Assembly (NCBI GenBank): GCA_009809945.1
Contig: WTPW01000866.1
Span: 186,955-250,954 of the forward strand
DNA: 64,000 nt
From: Gigaspora margarita
Taxonomy: Eukaryota; Glomeromycota; Glomeromycetes; Diversisporales; Gigasporaceae
Direction of reading: 5' to 3'
In this document: positions 20,668 to 32,490 of the stretch, in pieces
Numbering within the stretch: the first letter of the stretch is position 1
Layout: each line of letters begins with the position of its first letter
Notes under the pieces: generated by a model
What the model was told of the DNA's origin: nothing
Databases searched by the model: none
Seen by the model: only the letters and a program-made list of their open reading frames with translations
Position numbers and translations under genes: made by a program

Positions 20668-22348
20668 CTACATCAGCAAATTTATAATAGCGTAATCTTA
20701 CGTAAGATATTACGAACCGTAATATAAGCAAAATATTACATAATATATTCCAAAATATTTCGAATTATCAAATTTTTGAAATATTACAAAAGTAATTTCG
20801 AAATATTTCGAAATAGGTTAACGAAATATTTCGATCCCTTTCAAAATAATTTAGGACTAGGAAACCAAGCTGGATCAGGATCAGTAGGTCTGTAACCTGG
20901 ATCACGCATTAGACTGATTTTTTGAAATAGTTCAAAATAGTTCGATGATATTCAAATTCTGTACTACAAGATCAGATTAGATCTTTTGTTTATAATTAGA
21001 TCTTCTATTTTTTTCTTTCGCTTTTTTGTTTTTATTTCATTTCATTTTTTATTTTCGTTTCATTTTTTGTTTTCGTTTCATTTTTTTGTTTTCATTTTTA
21101 TTTTTAAATTTTTTTAATTATTTTTTATTTCGGCACTTGTACAAGTCACCTTTGCAAGAAGACATACAACATTTCGAAACCTTGTGCATGTCTACTCAGA
21201 CTTCTGACACATCAAGAACGCTTCTTTAGAGAATGATTTAGGCACAAGTTTTTGCAAGTTTTCGCAAGGTTTTGCAAGTTTGTGCAAGTTTTTGCAAGGT
21301 TTCACGTCATTTATTTTTTCGTTTCGTGTTTTTTGTTTTTGTTTTCTTTTGTTTTATTTTAAATTTTTTTTATTAATTTATTATATTTCGGCACTTTGCG
21401 AGAACAGAACCCTTACTTCCTGGCACTTTGCAAGAAAAACAACCCAGACTTTTTTGGTACTTCACGACTTTTTTGGCATTTCGCAAGAACATTAACATGA
21501 CTTTTGCAATTTCTGAATTTACAAAAATGCAAACTCTTACGAAGATTTAGGGCTTCATTTATTTTTTTTTATTAGTTTGCTTACGCTTTTTGTTTTTTTG
21601 TTTTTTTTTTTTTTNNNNNNNNNNNNNNNNNNNNNNNNNNNNNNNNNNNNNNNNNNNNNNNNNNNNNNNNNNNNNNNNNNNNNNNNNNNNNNNNNNNNNN
21701 NNNNNNNNNNNNNNNNNNNNNNNNNNNNNNNNNNNNNNNNNNNNNNNNNNNNNNNNNNNNNNNNNNNNNNNNNNNNNNNNNNNNNNNNNNNNNNNNNNNN
21801 NNNNNNNNNNNNNNNNNNNNNNNNNNNNNNNNNNNNNNNNNNNNNNNNNNNNNNNNNNNNNNNNNNNNNNNNNNNNNNNNNNNNNNNNNNNNNNNAATAA
21901 TAATAAATAAAAAAATAATAATAAATAAAAAAATGTAAAATTTTATAATAAATTGTGAAACCTTGCGAAATAAAGTGAAAACCTGTAAAAAAGCATGATT
22001 ATGTGAATATGTATATCGTTTATTTATTTTTTAAAAATTTGCGAAAATTTGCCAAATATTGTGAAACAATGCGAAATGATCCAAAATATTGCGAAACAAT
22101 GCGAAAATATCAAAATATTACCTCCTGCACGCATTAGTTTATTGATCTGCATGAGTACGCGATCCCTGTAGGAGGTAATTTGCATTTTTTTATTTGGTAT
22201 ATTTTTAAATATTTCGAAATAATAACTGTAATATTACCGTAATCTAACGTAATATATTACGTAATAAATCGTATCAAATATAAGATTTTTGTAATATTAC
22301 GGGCTGTAATATCTTACGTAAGATTACGTATATATAATTCGCTGATGT
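20668..22348 (+). mobile_element. Long gene-free TIR element, copy 2 (both ends present)
   Basis: The ends are inverted repeats: left CTACATCAGCAAATTT, then CGTAATCTTACGTAAGATAT; right ATATCTTACGTAAGATTACG, then AATTCGCTGATGTAG. Inside: an ATTTCGAAATATT block, AACCAAGCTGGATCAGGATC and GTAACCTGGATCACG, TTAGATCTTTTGTTTATAA, a T-rich tract, TTTGCAAGAA-type arrays (21140-21560), the N gap, TTGTGAAACCTTGCG. It differs from copies 1 and 6 in having an ACGTAA palindrome rather than TATCGATA next to the ends. It also carries an internal inverted repeat TTACCTCCTGCACG (22120)/TAGGAGGTAA (22172). No gene. Confidence 0.65.
21615..21895. other. Assembly gap (281 N)
   Basis: Unresolved bases at a poly-T tract inside the CATCAGC element. 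The size may be arbitrary. Open frames running through it are artefacts. Confidence 0.95.
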
Positions 22349-23167
22349 AGAACATTCATTAAATATAGATTTTCTTTTACTTATATATATATATAATACT
22401 TAGGCTGAGCTTTTTCTGTATAGTATTATATAATTTTTATATTCTAGTATAGGTTTTTAACAATAGCTATTTTGTTTATTTTCTTTTTTTTTATGTTTTT
22501 TTTTTATATTTTTGTTTAGTTTCATTTTTAGTACAGAATTTTTCTTTGTTTTTCTTATCTAGATATCTTTTTATTTTGTTAATATTTAGTTTTTTGCTTA
22601 AATTCTATAGTTATTTTCTTCTTTATTTTTTTTTTTTTGCCTTCTTTTGACTTTGTTTTTCTTGTATGGTTGAGTTTGGATACTAATATCCTACTATAAA
22701 TGCTAAATAGAAGGAATTTAAAAAGAAATTTTGTATTTGTTCTTTGACAAAGCTATCAAAGTTTATATCTGCTTTATCTATAAAGTGGTGTGATTGGTCA
22801 TATACAGGTGCAGATTTTATATATAGTAAAGTATTTGTTTATTATTATATTTTTTTTTATGTATAATATTTTATTTCTTTTTAAATAAAATATCATTAAG
22901 ACTATCAAAGAGTAAAAAAAACAAAAATAAAAAAATAAATAAATAAAAAAATAAATTATAAGTAATTCTTTAAATTTTTTAATACATTTTTTTTATTCAT
23001 TTTTTTTAATTTTTTATTAATTTTTTTATTTTTTCAATTTTTTTTTTATTATTATTTTTTTTAATTTTTTTTATTCATTTTTTTTTTAAATTTTTTTTTA
23101 TTATTTATTTTTTTAAATTTTTTTTAACCTTTTTTTTAAAATTTTAATCTTTTTTTATTTATTTTTT
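22349..23167. other. Repeat RC right part and simple AT tracts
   Basis: 22370-22680 continues repeat RC. 22970-23165 is nearly pure T/A low-complexity sequence (ATTTTTTTTATT-type). No gene seen. Confidence 0.45.
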
Positions 23168-23569
23168 TAGCAAAGAGCATGCTATTTATTATGTAATTTT
23201 TACTATAGATACATGAAAAATTCTAGATATCTCTAGCTAGAGATACATAACTTATGTATCTTTGTCTTTTTAACCAATCAAAAAACAAGAACATTATATG
23301 ATAAAATCTAATTATCTCAAATTTGTATATCAGATAATCGCATAAGTCGCATGAGCCGCATGAGCCATATGAGCAACAAAGTGACGATTGGCGATTACAT
23401 CATGCTATATATAGAAATTTCATTATTTCTATTTTTATACAGCAATATTTTTTTCTTTGCTTAAGCTTTTAGTTAGTACTTTGGATTTTTTTTAATTTAG
23501 TATAGTTTTTTTCTTTTTGCTAAGTTTATATTTTTTTTAGTTATCTTTGGTAATTTGAGCTATTTCCTA

Positions 23570-25555
23570 GTAGTTCTTTTGATAGTTTGAAGCTATTCTT
23601 TAGTAGTTCTACTAGAGAGCAGCCCCAAAATGTTGAAGAGCTTTCTTAAAAATTTTTTTAGCAGTTTTTTTTAGTCTTCTCTTGCAGTTCTTTTTGGTGT
23701 TCTGTTTTCTTTAGTCCTCTTTGATATTTAAGAATCATTTTCTGATAGGTTTCTTTGGTAATTCTCTTTGGCATTTTAGAGCTGTTCTCTAATAGTTTTC
23801 TTCTAAGAAGCCTATAATTAATTTAGTTTTAGCTTTTAATAAATAAAATAGTTTTTTGGAGCTGTTTTTCAATAGCCATCTTTCAAATTTGAAGCTATTC
23901 TCGATAATTTACTTTGGAGTTTTGGAACAGTTCCTTGATAATTCATACTTTGGTATTTTGAAGCTGTTCTTCCTTGGTGGTTTGGAATTGGTTGGTAATT
24001 CTATTTGGCATTTTGGAGCTATTTGATAAGTTTCTTGAAGTTTTTTGAGTGTTTTTGGTAATTCACTTTGGCATTTTGAAGCTATTTTTTGATAATTTTT
24101 TTTGTTAGATTAAGAAACCTACTATTAACACAGCTTTTGTTTTATTAAATCAAATAGTTTCTTTAATATTTTGGAGCTATTCTTTGGTAATTCATTTTAG
24201 TAGTTTGAGCTGTTCTTTGTAAATCACTTTGCATTTTGGGCTAAATCACTTTGGCATTTTGGAGCTATTTTTTGATAAAGCAACTTGGTGGTTTGGAATT
24301 GGTTGATAATTCTGTTTGGCATTTTGGAGCTATCTCATAGGTTTTTTTGGAATTCTTGAGCTATTTTTGGTAATTTACTTTGGCAGTTTGAAGCTGTTTT
24401 TTTATTAATTTTTTTGTTAGTTTAGTTTAGCCTAAGAAACATACTATTAATACAGCTTTTGCTTCTAATTAAATAGTTTCTTCAGCATTTTGAAACTGTT
24501 CTTCAGTAATTTACTTTAGGTTTTGGAACTGTTTTTCAATAATTCACTTCACAGTTTGGAGCTATTTTTTGGCAATTACTTTAGCATTTTGGAGCTATTG
24601 GTAGATTTTTTGGGATTCTTGAGCTATTTTTTTGGTAATATACTTTGGCATTTTGGAGCTGTTCTTCAATAATTTTTTTTGTTAGTTTAGTTTAGCCTAA
24701 GAAACCTACTATTAATATAGCTTTTGCTTTTAATTAAACAGTTTCTTCAGCATTTTGAAGCTGTTCTTTAGTAATTAACTTTGGGTTTTGAAACTGTTTT
24801 TTGATAATTCACTTTGGCAGTTTGGAGCTGTTATTTGACAAATCACTTTAGCATTTTGGAGTATTAGTAGGTTTTTTAAAATTCTTGAGCTGTTTTTTGG
24901 TAATTTACTTTGGCATTTTGAAGCTGTTTTTCAATAACTTTTTTTGTTAGTTTAGTTTAGCTTAAGAAACCTACTATTAATATAGCTTTCATTTCTAATA
25001 AATCAAATAGTTTCTTTAGCATTTTGGAGCTGTCCTTTGGCAAATCACTTCAGTGTTTTGGAGCTGTTCTTTGGTAAACCAATTGGTGGTTTGGAGCTGT
25101 TATCTGATAGGTTTCTTGAGGATTATTGAATTGTTTTTTGGTAATTCACTTTGGTGTTTTGGAGCTATTCTTTGGTTATTTTGGTTTTTTTTAAGGAGTC
25201 TACTATTGTTTCAGCTCTGCTTCTAATAATCAAATAGCTTCTTCTGCATCTTAGAGCTGTTTTTTGGTAATTCACTTTAGTGTTTTGAAGCTGTTCTTTG
25301 ATAATTCACTTTGGAGTTTTGGTGCTATTCTTTTTAGCAATTTGGAGCTGTTCTTTGGTAAACACCTTGATAATTTGGAATTGTTCTTTGGTAATTTTAT
25401 TTAGTGGTTTGGAGCTGTTTTCTGGTTGGTTTCTTGGGATTCTTTAATAATTCACTTCGATAGTTTGGAGTTGTTTTTTGGAGTTGGAGCTGTTTTTGTG
25501 GGTATTCTTTTGTAATTAATTATCTTCAGGATTTTGAAATTGTTCTTTGGTATTT
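23570..25555 (+). repeat. 35-bp minisatellite with higher-order structure
   Basis: Dozens of degenerate units of about 35 bp, consensus TTTGGAGCTGTTCTTTGG then TAATTCACTTTGGCAT. About every 270-300 bp a different insert follows (TTTAGCCTAAGAAACCTACT, then ATTAATACAGCTTTTGCTTC), seen near 23800, 24110, 24425, 24690, 24960 and 25190, so the array has a higher-order period. All units run in the same direction. Confidence 0.8.
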
Positions 25556-25683
25556 TTTTTTTAAAATTTTTATTAAAATAAAATTAATTATTTAAATACC
25601 ATACTGAGTATAAATTTTAACAATTCAATTTTTTTTTGCTATCAAATTTTAAGTGTATTATATAATAATATATATGTATATAG

Positions 25684-26980
25684 TTGCGAAGATATTCCCA
25701 CAACTACTTGACCAAATTCACTAAAATTTTTCTATTTGAATTATATGAATCCATAGAATTCAAATAAAAAAATTTTCATTGATCTTGATCAAGTGGTTGT
25801 AGAGATACTTTCACTCAAAGTTTTAATAAAGGCAAACACCTATCAAAATAAAAGCTATACCAATTTTTTTAAAACTTTGAACAAATGTATCTTTACAACT
25901 ACTTGACCAAAATCAATTAAAATTTTTTTATTTGAATTCTATGAATTCATAAAATTCAAATAAAAAATTTTTATCAGCCTTGGTCAAGTGGTTGTAGAGA
26001 TACATTTGCTCAAATTTTAAGTAAAGTCAAAACGCCTATCAAAATAGAAGCTGTACCAATTTTTTTAAAAACTTTGAGTGACTGTATTTCCATAACCACT
26101 TGACCAAGGCCAATGAAAATTTATTTATTTAAATTCTATGAATCTATAAAATTCAAATAAAGAAATTTTTATTGACCTTGGTCAAGTGGTTGTGATGATA
26201 TATTTGCGCAAAATTTTGAGTAAAGCCAAAAATAAAAGCTGTGCTAATTTTTTTAAAAACATTAAGCGAATGTATCTTCACAACTACTTAACCAAGACTG
26301 ATGAAAATTTTTTTATTTAAATTCTATGATCTATAGAATTCAAATAAAAAATTTTCATCAACCTTGGTCAAGTGGTTATGGAGATATATTCGCTTAAAGT
26401 TTTTAAAAAATTGGTGTAGTTTCTATTTTGACAGGCATTTTGGTTTTGTTCAAAATCTGAGTGAATGTATTTCTTCAACTACTTGACAAGGCCAATGAAA
26501 ATTTTTTTATTTGAATTCTATAAATCCATAGAATTTAAATAAAAAAATTTTAATCAATCTTGGTCAAGTAGTATGGAGATATATTTGCTCAAAGTTTGAG
26601 TAAAGTCAAAATGCCTGTTAAAATAGAAGCTGCACCAATTTTTTTAAAAACTTTGAGCAAATATATCTCTACAACCACTTAACCAAGGCAAATGAAAATT
26701 TTTTATTTGAATTCTATGGATTTATAGAATTCAAATAAAAATTTTAATCGATCTTGGTTGAATAGTTATGGAGTTACATTTACTCAAAGTTTGAGTAAAG
26801 TCAAAATACCTATCAAAATAAAAGCTGCGCTAATTTAAAAACTTTGAGCAAATGTATCTCCACAACCACTTGAGCAAGGCCAATAAAATTTTTTTATTTG
26901 AATTCTATGAATCCATAGAATTCAAAAAAAAATTTTTATTAATCTTGGTCAAGTAGTTGTAAAGATATATTTATTCAAAT
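25684..26980. repeat. 196-bp palindromic satellite, seven units
   Basis: Seven tandem units spaced about 185-205 bp. Each is an inverted repeat centred on GAATTCTATGAATCCATAG (centres near 25745, 25942, 26143, 26327, 26524, 26728, 26921), with arms CACAACCACTTGACCAAGG and CCTTGGTCAAGTGGTTGTG. Arms are joined by linkers of about 60 bp containing AAAATGCCTATCAAAATAG. The linker between units 4 and 5 (about 26397-26465) is reversed relative to the others. Each unit can form a long hairpin. Confidence 0.85.
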
Positions 26981-27319
26981 TTTTAAAATTTTTATTTTTT
27001 TTTTATAAATTGTTAAACAGGATAGTCAAAGAGATTGTAGGTCTGGTTTATACAAAAGTAGTTGATCTTTCTGGCATTATTACAATTGTTAAAAATAGAG
27101 ATCATGTGACTTTTTTCATTTTAATTAGCTGAAAGGCCAGAGATATATAGTTATATATCTCTAGCTAGAGATGCCTAGAAGAACCCTAGATATATGGTTA
27201 GAGGTAGTGATTATATCTATATCTAATATATTATATTAACCAATTAAGTAATCACATTATTATAGATAAGGGTAGCTACTAAGTAAAAATAATATGTAAT
27301 AAATAGATGCTCCTAATAA

Positions 27320-27870
27320 TAAATCATACTATTGGTATGGGGGCATCCATAAATAATGTTATGTACCTCTCTATAGTAGCTCTTGACCCCCTTCTACTAT
27401 ATAAAAAAAAATTTAAAAATCCATATGTTTATATATATAATTTTACAAAAACTTGAAAATATTATGACCCAGTAATCCAATTTGGATGATTTTGGTACCA
27501 TCCGATTTGTTTCTATGAGACGAATCCAATGGTATCAAAATCATTTCATTTGGATCACTAGATCACGTTTTATTAACAAAATACTATTGATTTTATAGTA
27601 ATTTTATAAAAAAACATAATAACCAATAGTATTTTGTTAATAAAACATTATCCAGTGGTCCAAATCAAATGAAATTGGTACCATTCGAATCCTCTCCTTG
27701 AGACGATTCGAATGGTACCAAATCATCCAATTTGGACTACTGGATCAGGTTTTAGACAAATTTTTATAAACAAATTGTGTTATGTTTTGGGACCCCCCTA
27801 CATATTGGAAAATCGTTATATTTTGGGGACCCCTCTCAAGCATAACATTATTTATGAATGCCCCCTATTC
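27320..27870. mobile_element. Large palindromic element, copy 1
   Basis: Outer ends GGGGGCATCCATAAATAATG and CATTATTTATGAATGCCCCC are inverted repeats. Inside, two smaller palindromes contain GAGACGAATCCAATGG and GAGACGATTCGAATGGTACC around the central ACCAATAGTATTTTGTTAAT. A diverged second copy is split across 47375-47745 and 49990-50157. Total about 550 bp, non-coding; class unknown. Confidence 0.7.
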
Positions 27871-28403
27871 AATACTAGTATAGAACATAATATAAACATC
27901 GATATCAAAAAAAAATAAATATTAAATTAATTTAATAGATATTAAATTAGAGTTAATTGTTAGGGATTAGAGTGAGGCATAGTATATAGTAAAATTTTTT
28001 TTTTAAAAAATGTATTTCATAAATAAAATTTTGAGTTAGAAGGTATTTTTAAAAAAAAATAGCAAAACAACAAAAAATTTTATATTATACTAGATCTTTA
28101 CATTACATAATATTAAAAAAAATTAATTAGTGAAAATCATTGTATTGAGCACCAGTAGTATAATTTAGTAAAACTATAGTTTTTTAAAACTTTTAACCTT
28201 TTTTTTTTACTTTTTTTTAACAATTTTTTTAATTTGTTTTTTTTTTATTTATTAAATTTTTTTTAATTTTTTTAATTTTTTTTATTTAATTTGTTTCTTT
28301 TTAATTTTTTTTATAATTTTTTTATAATTTATTTTATTAAACAGTTTTTTTTTAATTTATTTTTTATTTATTTTAACTTTGTTTAAAGTTTTTTTTAAGA
28401 ATA
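27871..28403. other. AT-only low-complexity stretch
   Basis: Mostly T/A runs (28195-28400 is ATTTTTTTTAATTT-type). No gene or clear element. Confidence 0.4.
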
Positions 28404-28610
28404 AATCTATTTGTAACAGTATGTTATACAACACCTATATTCTATAATTTAAAATTTTACTAGAGTAATACATGTTGTACTTTTAATAAAAAATAAACCT
28501 TTTGCAATTTTGTATTAATTTTAATTTTAATTCTAACTCTAATTCTAACTTTAACTTTAATATTAATAATTATTTTATAGATATTATATAATATCTGTTA
28601 CAAATAGATT
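28404..28610. mobile_element. 207-bp MITE, copy 1
   Basis: Ends AATCTATTTGTAACAG and CTGTTACAAATAGATT are perfect inverted repeats. The centre carries a degenerate CTAACTCTAATT run. The second copy is at 51065-51279. Confidence 0.7.
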
Positions 28611-28621
28611 TTTTTTAATTA

Positions 28622-28652
<31 letters not shown>

Positions 28653-29493
28653 AAATTTTTTTAAATTATTTTTTAAATTATTTTATTTAAGTATATTTTT
28701 AGACATCTCTGGCCAGAAATATCAAATAAAAATATTTTGGTCCTAAAAGCTAATTAAAATACAAAATAATTATGTGATAGTTATTTTTATATTGCATAAA
28801 AGATAATAATTGCAAATCAGGTGACAAAACAAAAAACAACAACAAAAAGTACAAAAAAGTAAAAAATATGAAACATATTAAAAACAGCTATCTAAATCTA
28901 TTTTTGAAGCATTAATTAGAAGTGCTAGAAAGGTGATTTTGTTTATATAATTTGTTTTTGTTTTAACTTTATGTGATCCTAACTCTAATTACTATAAAGT
29001 TCTAAATATAAACAATCCCCAAAACTAGATTTTTGGGTATTGTTTAATTTTAATAATTTTGAAATACTTTTTAGAAGTTGTTTATATTCGGGACTTTATA
29101 GTAAGTTATATATTTAAATATAGCTTCAGGCCAAAAATATATATACTAAATATTCTGACCAGAGTTATCTAGAATTGTTTTTTATTTAAATATGTATATT
29201 TTATTTTTAAAATTGCAAATATAAAGTGCAATAGTAAATATATATCAAAAGAACCAACCTCTATATAATTAGCTAATTATTTTTCAGATTGGTAATTATA
29301 TAAATAAATTTTTTTATTTTTTTTCTTATTTTTATTACTGATTATACAATTTTTTTATTTAAATTTATAAAATAGTTTTTTTAATATAACTGTAATTTAC
29401 ACAATTATATATATATTTTTTATTTATACAAATGATATTTATTATATAAATAAATTATTATTAGTTTATAATTTTTATTTTTGGTTATATTAA
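28611..29493. other. AT-rich stretch, no gene
   Basis: Contains simple TTTA runs, a fragment related to the end of the 23168-27313 block (28700-28790) and a small inverted repeat with TAAAGTTCTAAATATAAACAA (28993) facing TTGTTTATATTCGGGACTTTA (29079-29099). Confidence 0.35.
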
Positions 29494-29582
29494 AGATATT
29501 ATTGGAGCCAATGTTAAAGCTAATACTAAAGCTATCATTGAAGCTATTGTTGAAGCTATTATTGAATAGTAGTTGGAGCCAG
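29494..29582 (+). repeat. GAAGCTATTATT minisatellite
   Basis: About five 15-18 bp units, GGAGCCAATGTT to GAAGCTATTGTT. The same unit occurs in both other arrays at 45620-45960 and, reversed, 58250-58335. Confidence 0.6.
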
Positions 29583-29949
29583 GTTTAAAACTTTGTAGGC
29601 ATATTTAGATTAGCAAATTTTTTATTACTTTAGTAATTCAGTAGGGTTTTTTATTTTTTTTAACAAGTGTTCTGTATATTCTTTCATAGGTTCATTATTT
29701 TTAGTTGAATTTACAATAGGTTTTTTATTAATTTTTACATTTTTATAGCATTTGTAAATAGTTTTTCTTAGTAGTTATAGAGAATCCCAAACAATATATA
29801 TAGAGATTACATTAGATTTAACATAAAATTTTATAAATTTTATTTAAATTTTGCAATTCTGATTGGTTGTACCTTATTTTAGCCAATTAGAATTGCAGAA
29901 AAGTGGATAATGTATTAATGTAACCTCAACTTGCATTGTTTGGGGTCCT

Positions 29950-30178
29950 GGTTGTAGTATTTTTACAGTATTGTGTAATATCTTTATATGATTGTGTATC
30001 TCTATATAACATTTGTATAATATCTATATAATGTGTTTGATATTTCTATAGCAAATATATAATATCTTTATAGCAATTGTCATTATAGCATTGTATATAT
30101 CTCTATAGTATTGGTATAGTACCTCTATAGTATTTGTACATATCTCTATAGTATTTGTAGAATATTTCTATAATAAAG
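29950..30178 (+). repeat. AT-rich minisatellite, about 28-bp unit
   Basis: Eight or so degenerate units of TATATCTCTATAGTATTTG. It ends where a block related to 3290-3460 (inverted) begins, 30183-30340. Confidence 0.65.
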
Positions 30179-30658
30179 TGTAAAGCAGGTTCTTACGTTT
30201 CTAATAGTTACAAATTATTAAAATTGAACTAGTAAATAATAAGATATAAGTAAAAATATCTTCAAATATCTTTAAATCATATAAAAATTATATATATTAG
30301 GCCAAATTCAAATTTTTACTATATTGTTTATATATATATATATATATATTTTGAAAATGAGATTGTGCCTTACATCCTTTATTAAGTAATCTAGAACAAT
30401 ACAAATAACTATATCATTTTTGTGATAACTATTTTATGAGTGTAGAGGCTAAAGCTAATTTACTTTTGATTTAAGCTTTGCAAAGATAGATTATGACCTA
30501 TTAGTTTATATAGATAAGGGTAAAGGAAGATATTGTGAATAATAAATTGTTGTTTCTATTTTAAGGTTTTTATGTTTTTTTTATTGCTTGATTCTGTGTC
30601 TTACATCTTGGGGTAGAGGTATAGGAGCTAGGGTATTGGTAGCTACTTGTAACACATA

Positions 30659-32490
30659 TCATGATTTCCAAATATCTTTATAAAAGATCTTTATAAAATG
30701 GTAATTAAAGTATGTTATGGGACCCTTGTCCTTTAGAATTTTCAGTTTCTGGTAGTATGGACATAGAATAATAGTAGACTTGGTAATGATGCCAATTGGC
30801 ATAGTACTGTTTTCAGTAATATGAGTAAATAGAAAGTTGTCAATAAAGGTATTTGAGTCAAAGTTGTGAATATTGAATTTGGTGATAGTTCTGGTGAGGT
30901 TCTGTATAATTATGAATTCAATAGGGTTAGTATTGCTAGAGCAGAAAATCAGATGCTTAGTGTTTTCTATAGCTAGGTTATACCTGTAACCAGTGTTGTC
31001 ACAGAACAACTTTGGACAATGATTTGAACAATTTTGAACAATTTTGAACAATTAAATCAAGTAAAATTATTTAAAATTTTATTAAGATAACCTATTTTAT
31101 TTTTAACTGAAATATGTTCAGCAACTAAAAAAATATATAGTTATATATTTTTTTAGATAGATTTATTAATTATTAAAGCCTGAACAAGCTTTGGACAATC
31201 TTGGATGTTTGGACAATTTTGGATATGGACAAGCCAAAAAGGCTATGGATAGCCAACATATACAATACTACCTGTAATATAACAGGTTTGGGTTAGTAGT
31301 TGGTTGGTGATAGTGCATGTTAAGTTTAGTAGAAAGTTTATCTAGGATTAGTTTGATTTTAAATATTTTTATTGCTAATTAATTTGAGTATATGAACCTA
31401 AAGAGAGGGCTACTATAGTAATTTATAAGTTGGAATATGCCAGGCTAGTCAATATCTATAATATCAATCTTCTAATCCAAGATTTGATTAAGGTTATGCC
31501 AATTTGCTATAACCCAAGTATTTTGAAGGTGTCTGATCATATAACTAAAATTGTGTAAGAATATAAAATTGTATAATTTTAAAATAAATTTATCTAGTAT
31601 TAACTTTTCTACTAGTATATCTATTGGTATAGGTAGTGGTAAATTGAGTGGGATTGGTTTGTCAATAAAAATGTTGATTGATAGTTTTTTTTATAGAGTA
31701 ACAATTTTTAGCACCATCTTGTAAAGTTGTGGTATGTTCTTTCTAGCTATGCTTATTGTGCTATAGGGATATTAATAATATATTTAATTTTATTAGCTGT
31801 GATCTTGTCATTTAAGTAAAGTAATAACTTAGATCCATATAGGACTATAGCCACTAATGTGATTATGTTAGTAAAGATAGTTATCTTTCTTGTTGGCCAA
31901 GTGAGATTAGAAGTATAAGGGTTTGATCTTGACCATTGAGTGTCCATATAGTTGAAGGTATTGTATTGTTACCGCAATTGTATATAGTAGTAACAAAAGT
32001 TACTCTATAGAAAAAATTTTTTTAATAAATGGCCCAGAGTTGCATATTAAGGTTGGTGATGAAGTCAATGATTGTTTAGATATTAAGTTCTTATGGAATA
32101 GATGATAAGTGGGTATAAGAGGAGGAATATTTAAGGAGTTGGGTTCTATATTTACATATATGCATTTCTGTTGATGATTAGTTACCATCATAGCTAGTGT
32201 AATAATATAGCATATGCATTTTTCTGGAAGGTTTCTGTGCATTCTTTGCACTTTGTGAGTTTTCTTGAAGTTAATGGATTTATGGTCCAATATTAGTAAG
32301 TAATTCTTCTACTGCTGAATTTAGAGCATTTACTAAAGATGTTCTTTGAGACATGTTAGATATAGGAGATTTAGTGCTGTTGAAAACCAGGAGTGTAAAG
32401 AGGTTGGGTATAATAAGAAGACTGTATATGCTGATAGCTGCAGCAATTTTATTAGTTAGTATAATAAACCATTCGGGCAGTATTGTCATG
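30659..32490 (-). pseudogene. LINE ORF2 C-terminal region
   Basis: Two frames continue each other around the hAT-like MITE at 30991-31269. The last, 30659-30990, has the pattern ENTKHLIFCSSN then FIIIQNLTRTIT and ends FYKDIWKS, as LINE C-termini in these fungi often do. Further upstream, 31753-31947 and 32280-32489 hold RNase H-like or linker fragments (SNLTWPTRKITIF), a weaker match. Stops are frequent. Confidence 0.5.
30991..31269 (+). mobile_element. hAT-like MITE, copy 1
   Basis: Starts CAGTGTTGTCACAGAAC, ends ATATACAATACT; 8-bp TSD ACCTGTAA at 30982-30989 and 31270-31277 (one base between the left TSD and CAG). The interior has a TTTTGAACAATT triple repeat and an AT hairpin around 31125. 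Other copies: 32478 and 52541. Confidence 0.75.

Larger units (their letters stand above)
23168..27313. mobile_element. TIR-bounded block carrying two satellite arrays
   Basis: Left GAGCATGCTATTTATTATGT and, about 60 bp in, ATCTCTAGCTAGAGAT; right, inverted, ATCTCTAGCTAGAGATGC at 27150 and TAATAAATAGATGCTCC at 27298-27314. The two ends match in order as inverted repeats over about 150 bp with gaps. Everything between is tandem repeat. A shorter relative of the inner end motif (ATCTCTGGCCAGAAAT) occurs at 28704. Whether the whole block moved as a unit is an inference. Confidence 0.5.

Noticed and set aside
21577..21910. Long open frames with X residues
   Set aside because: They run through the N gap and poly-T.
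23570..26980. CRISPR array
   Set aside because: Units are contiguous degenerate tandem repeats without unique spacers, in eukaryotic DNA.
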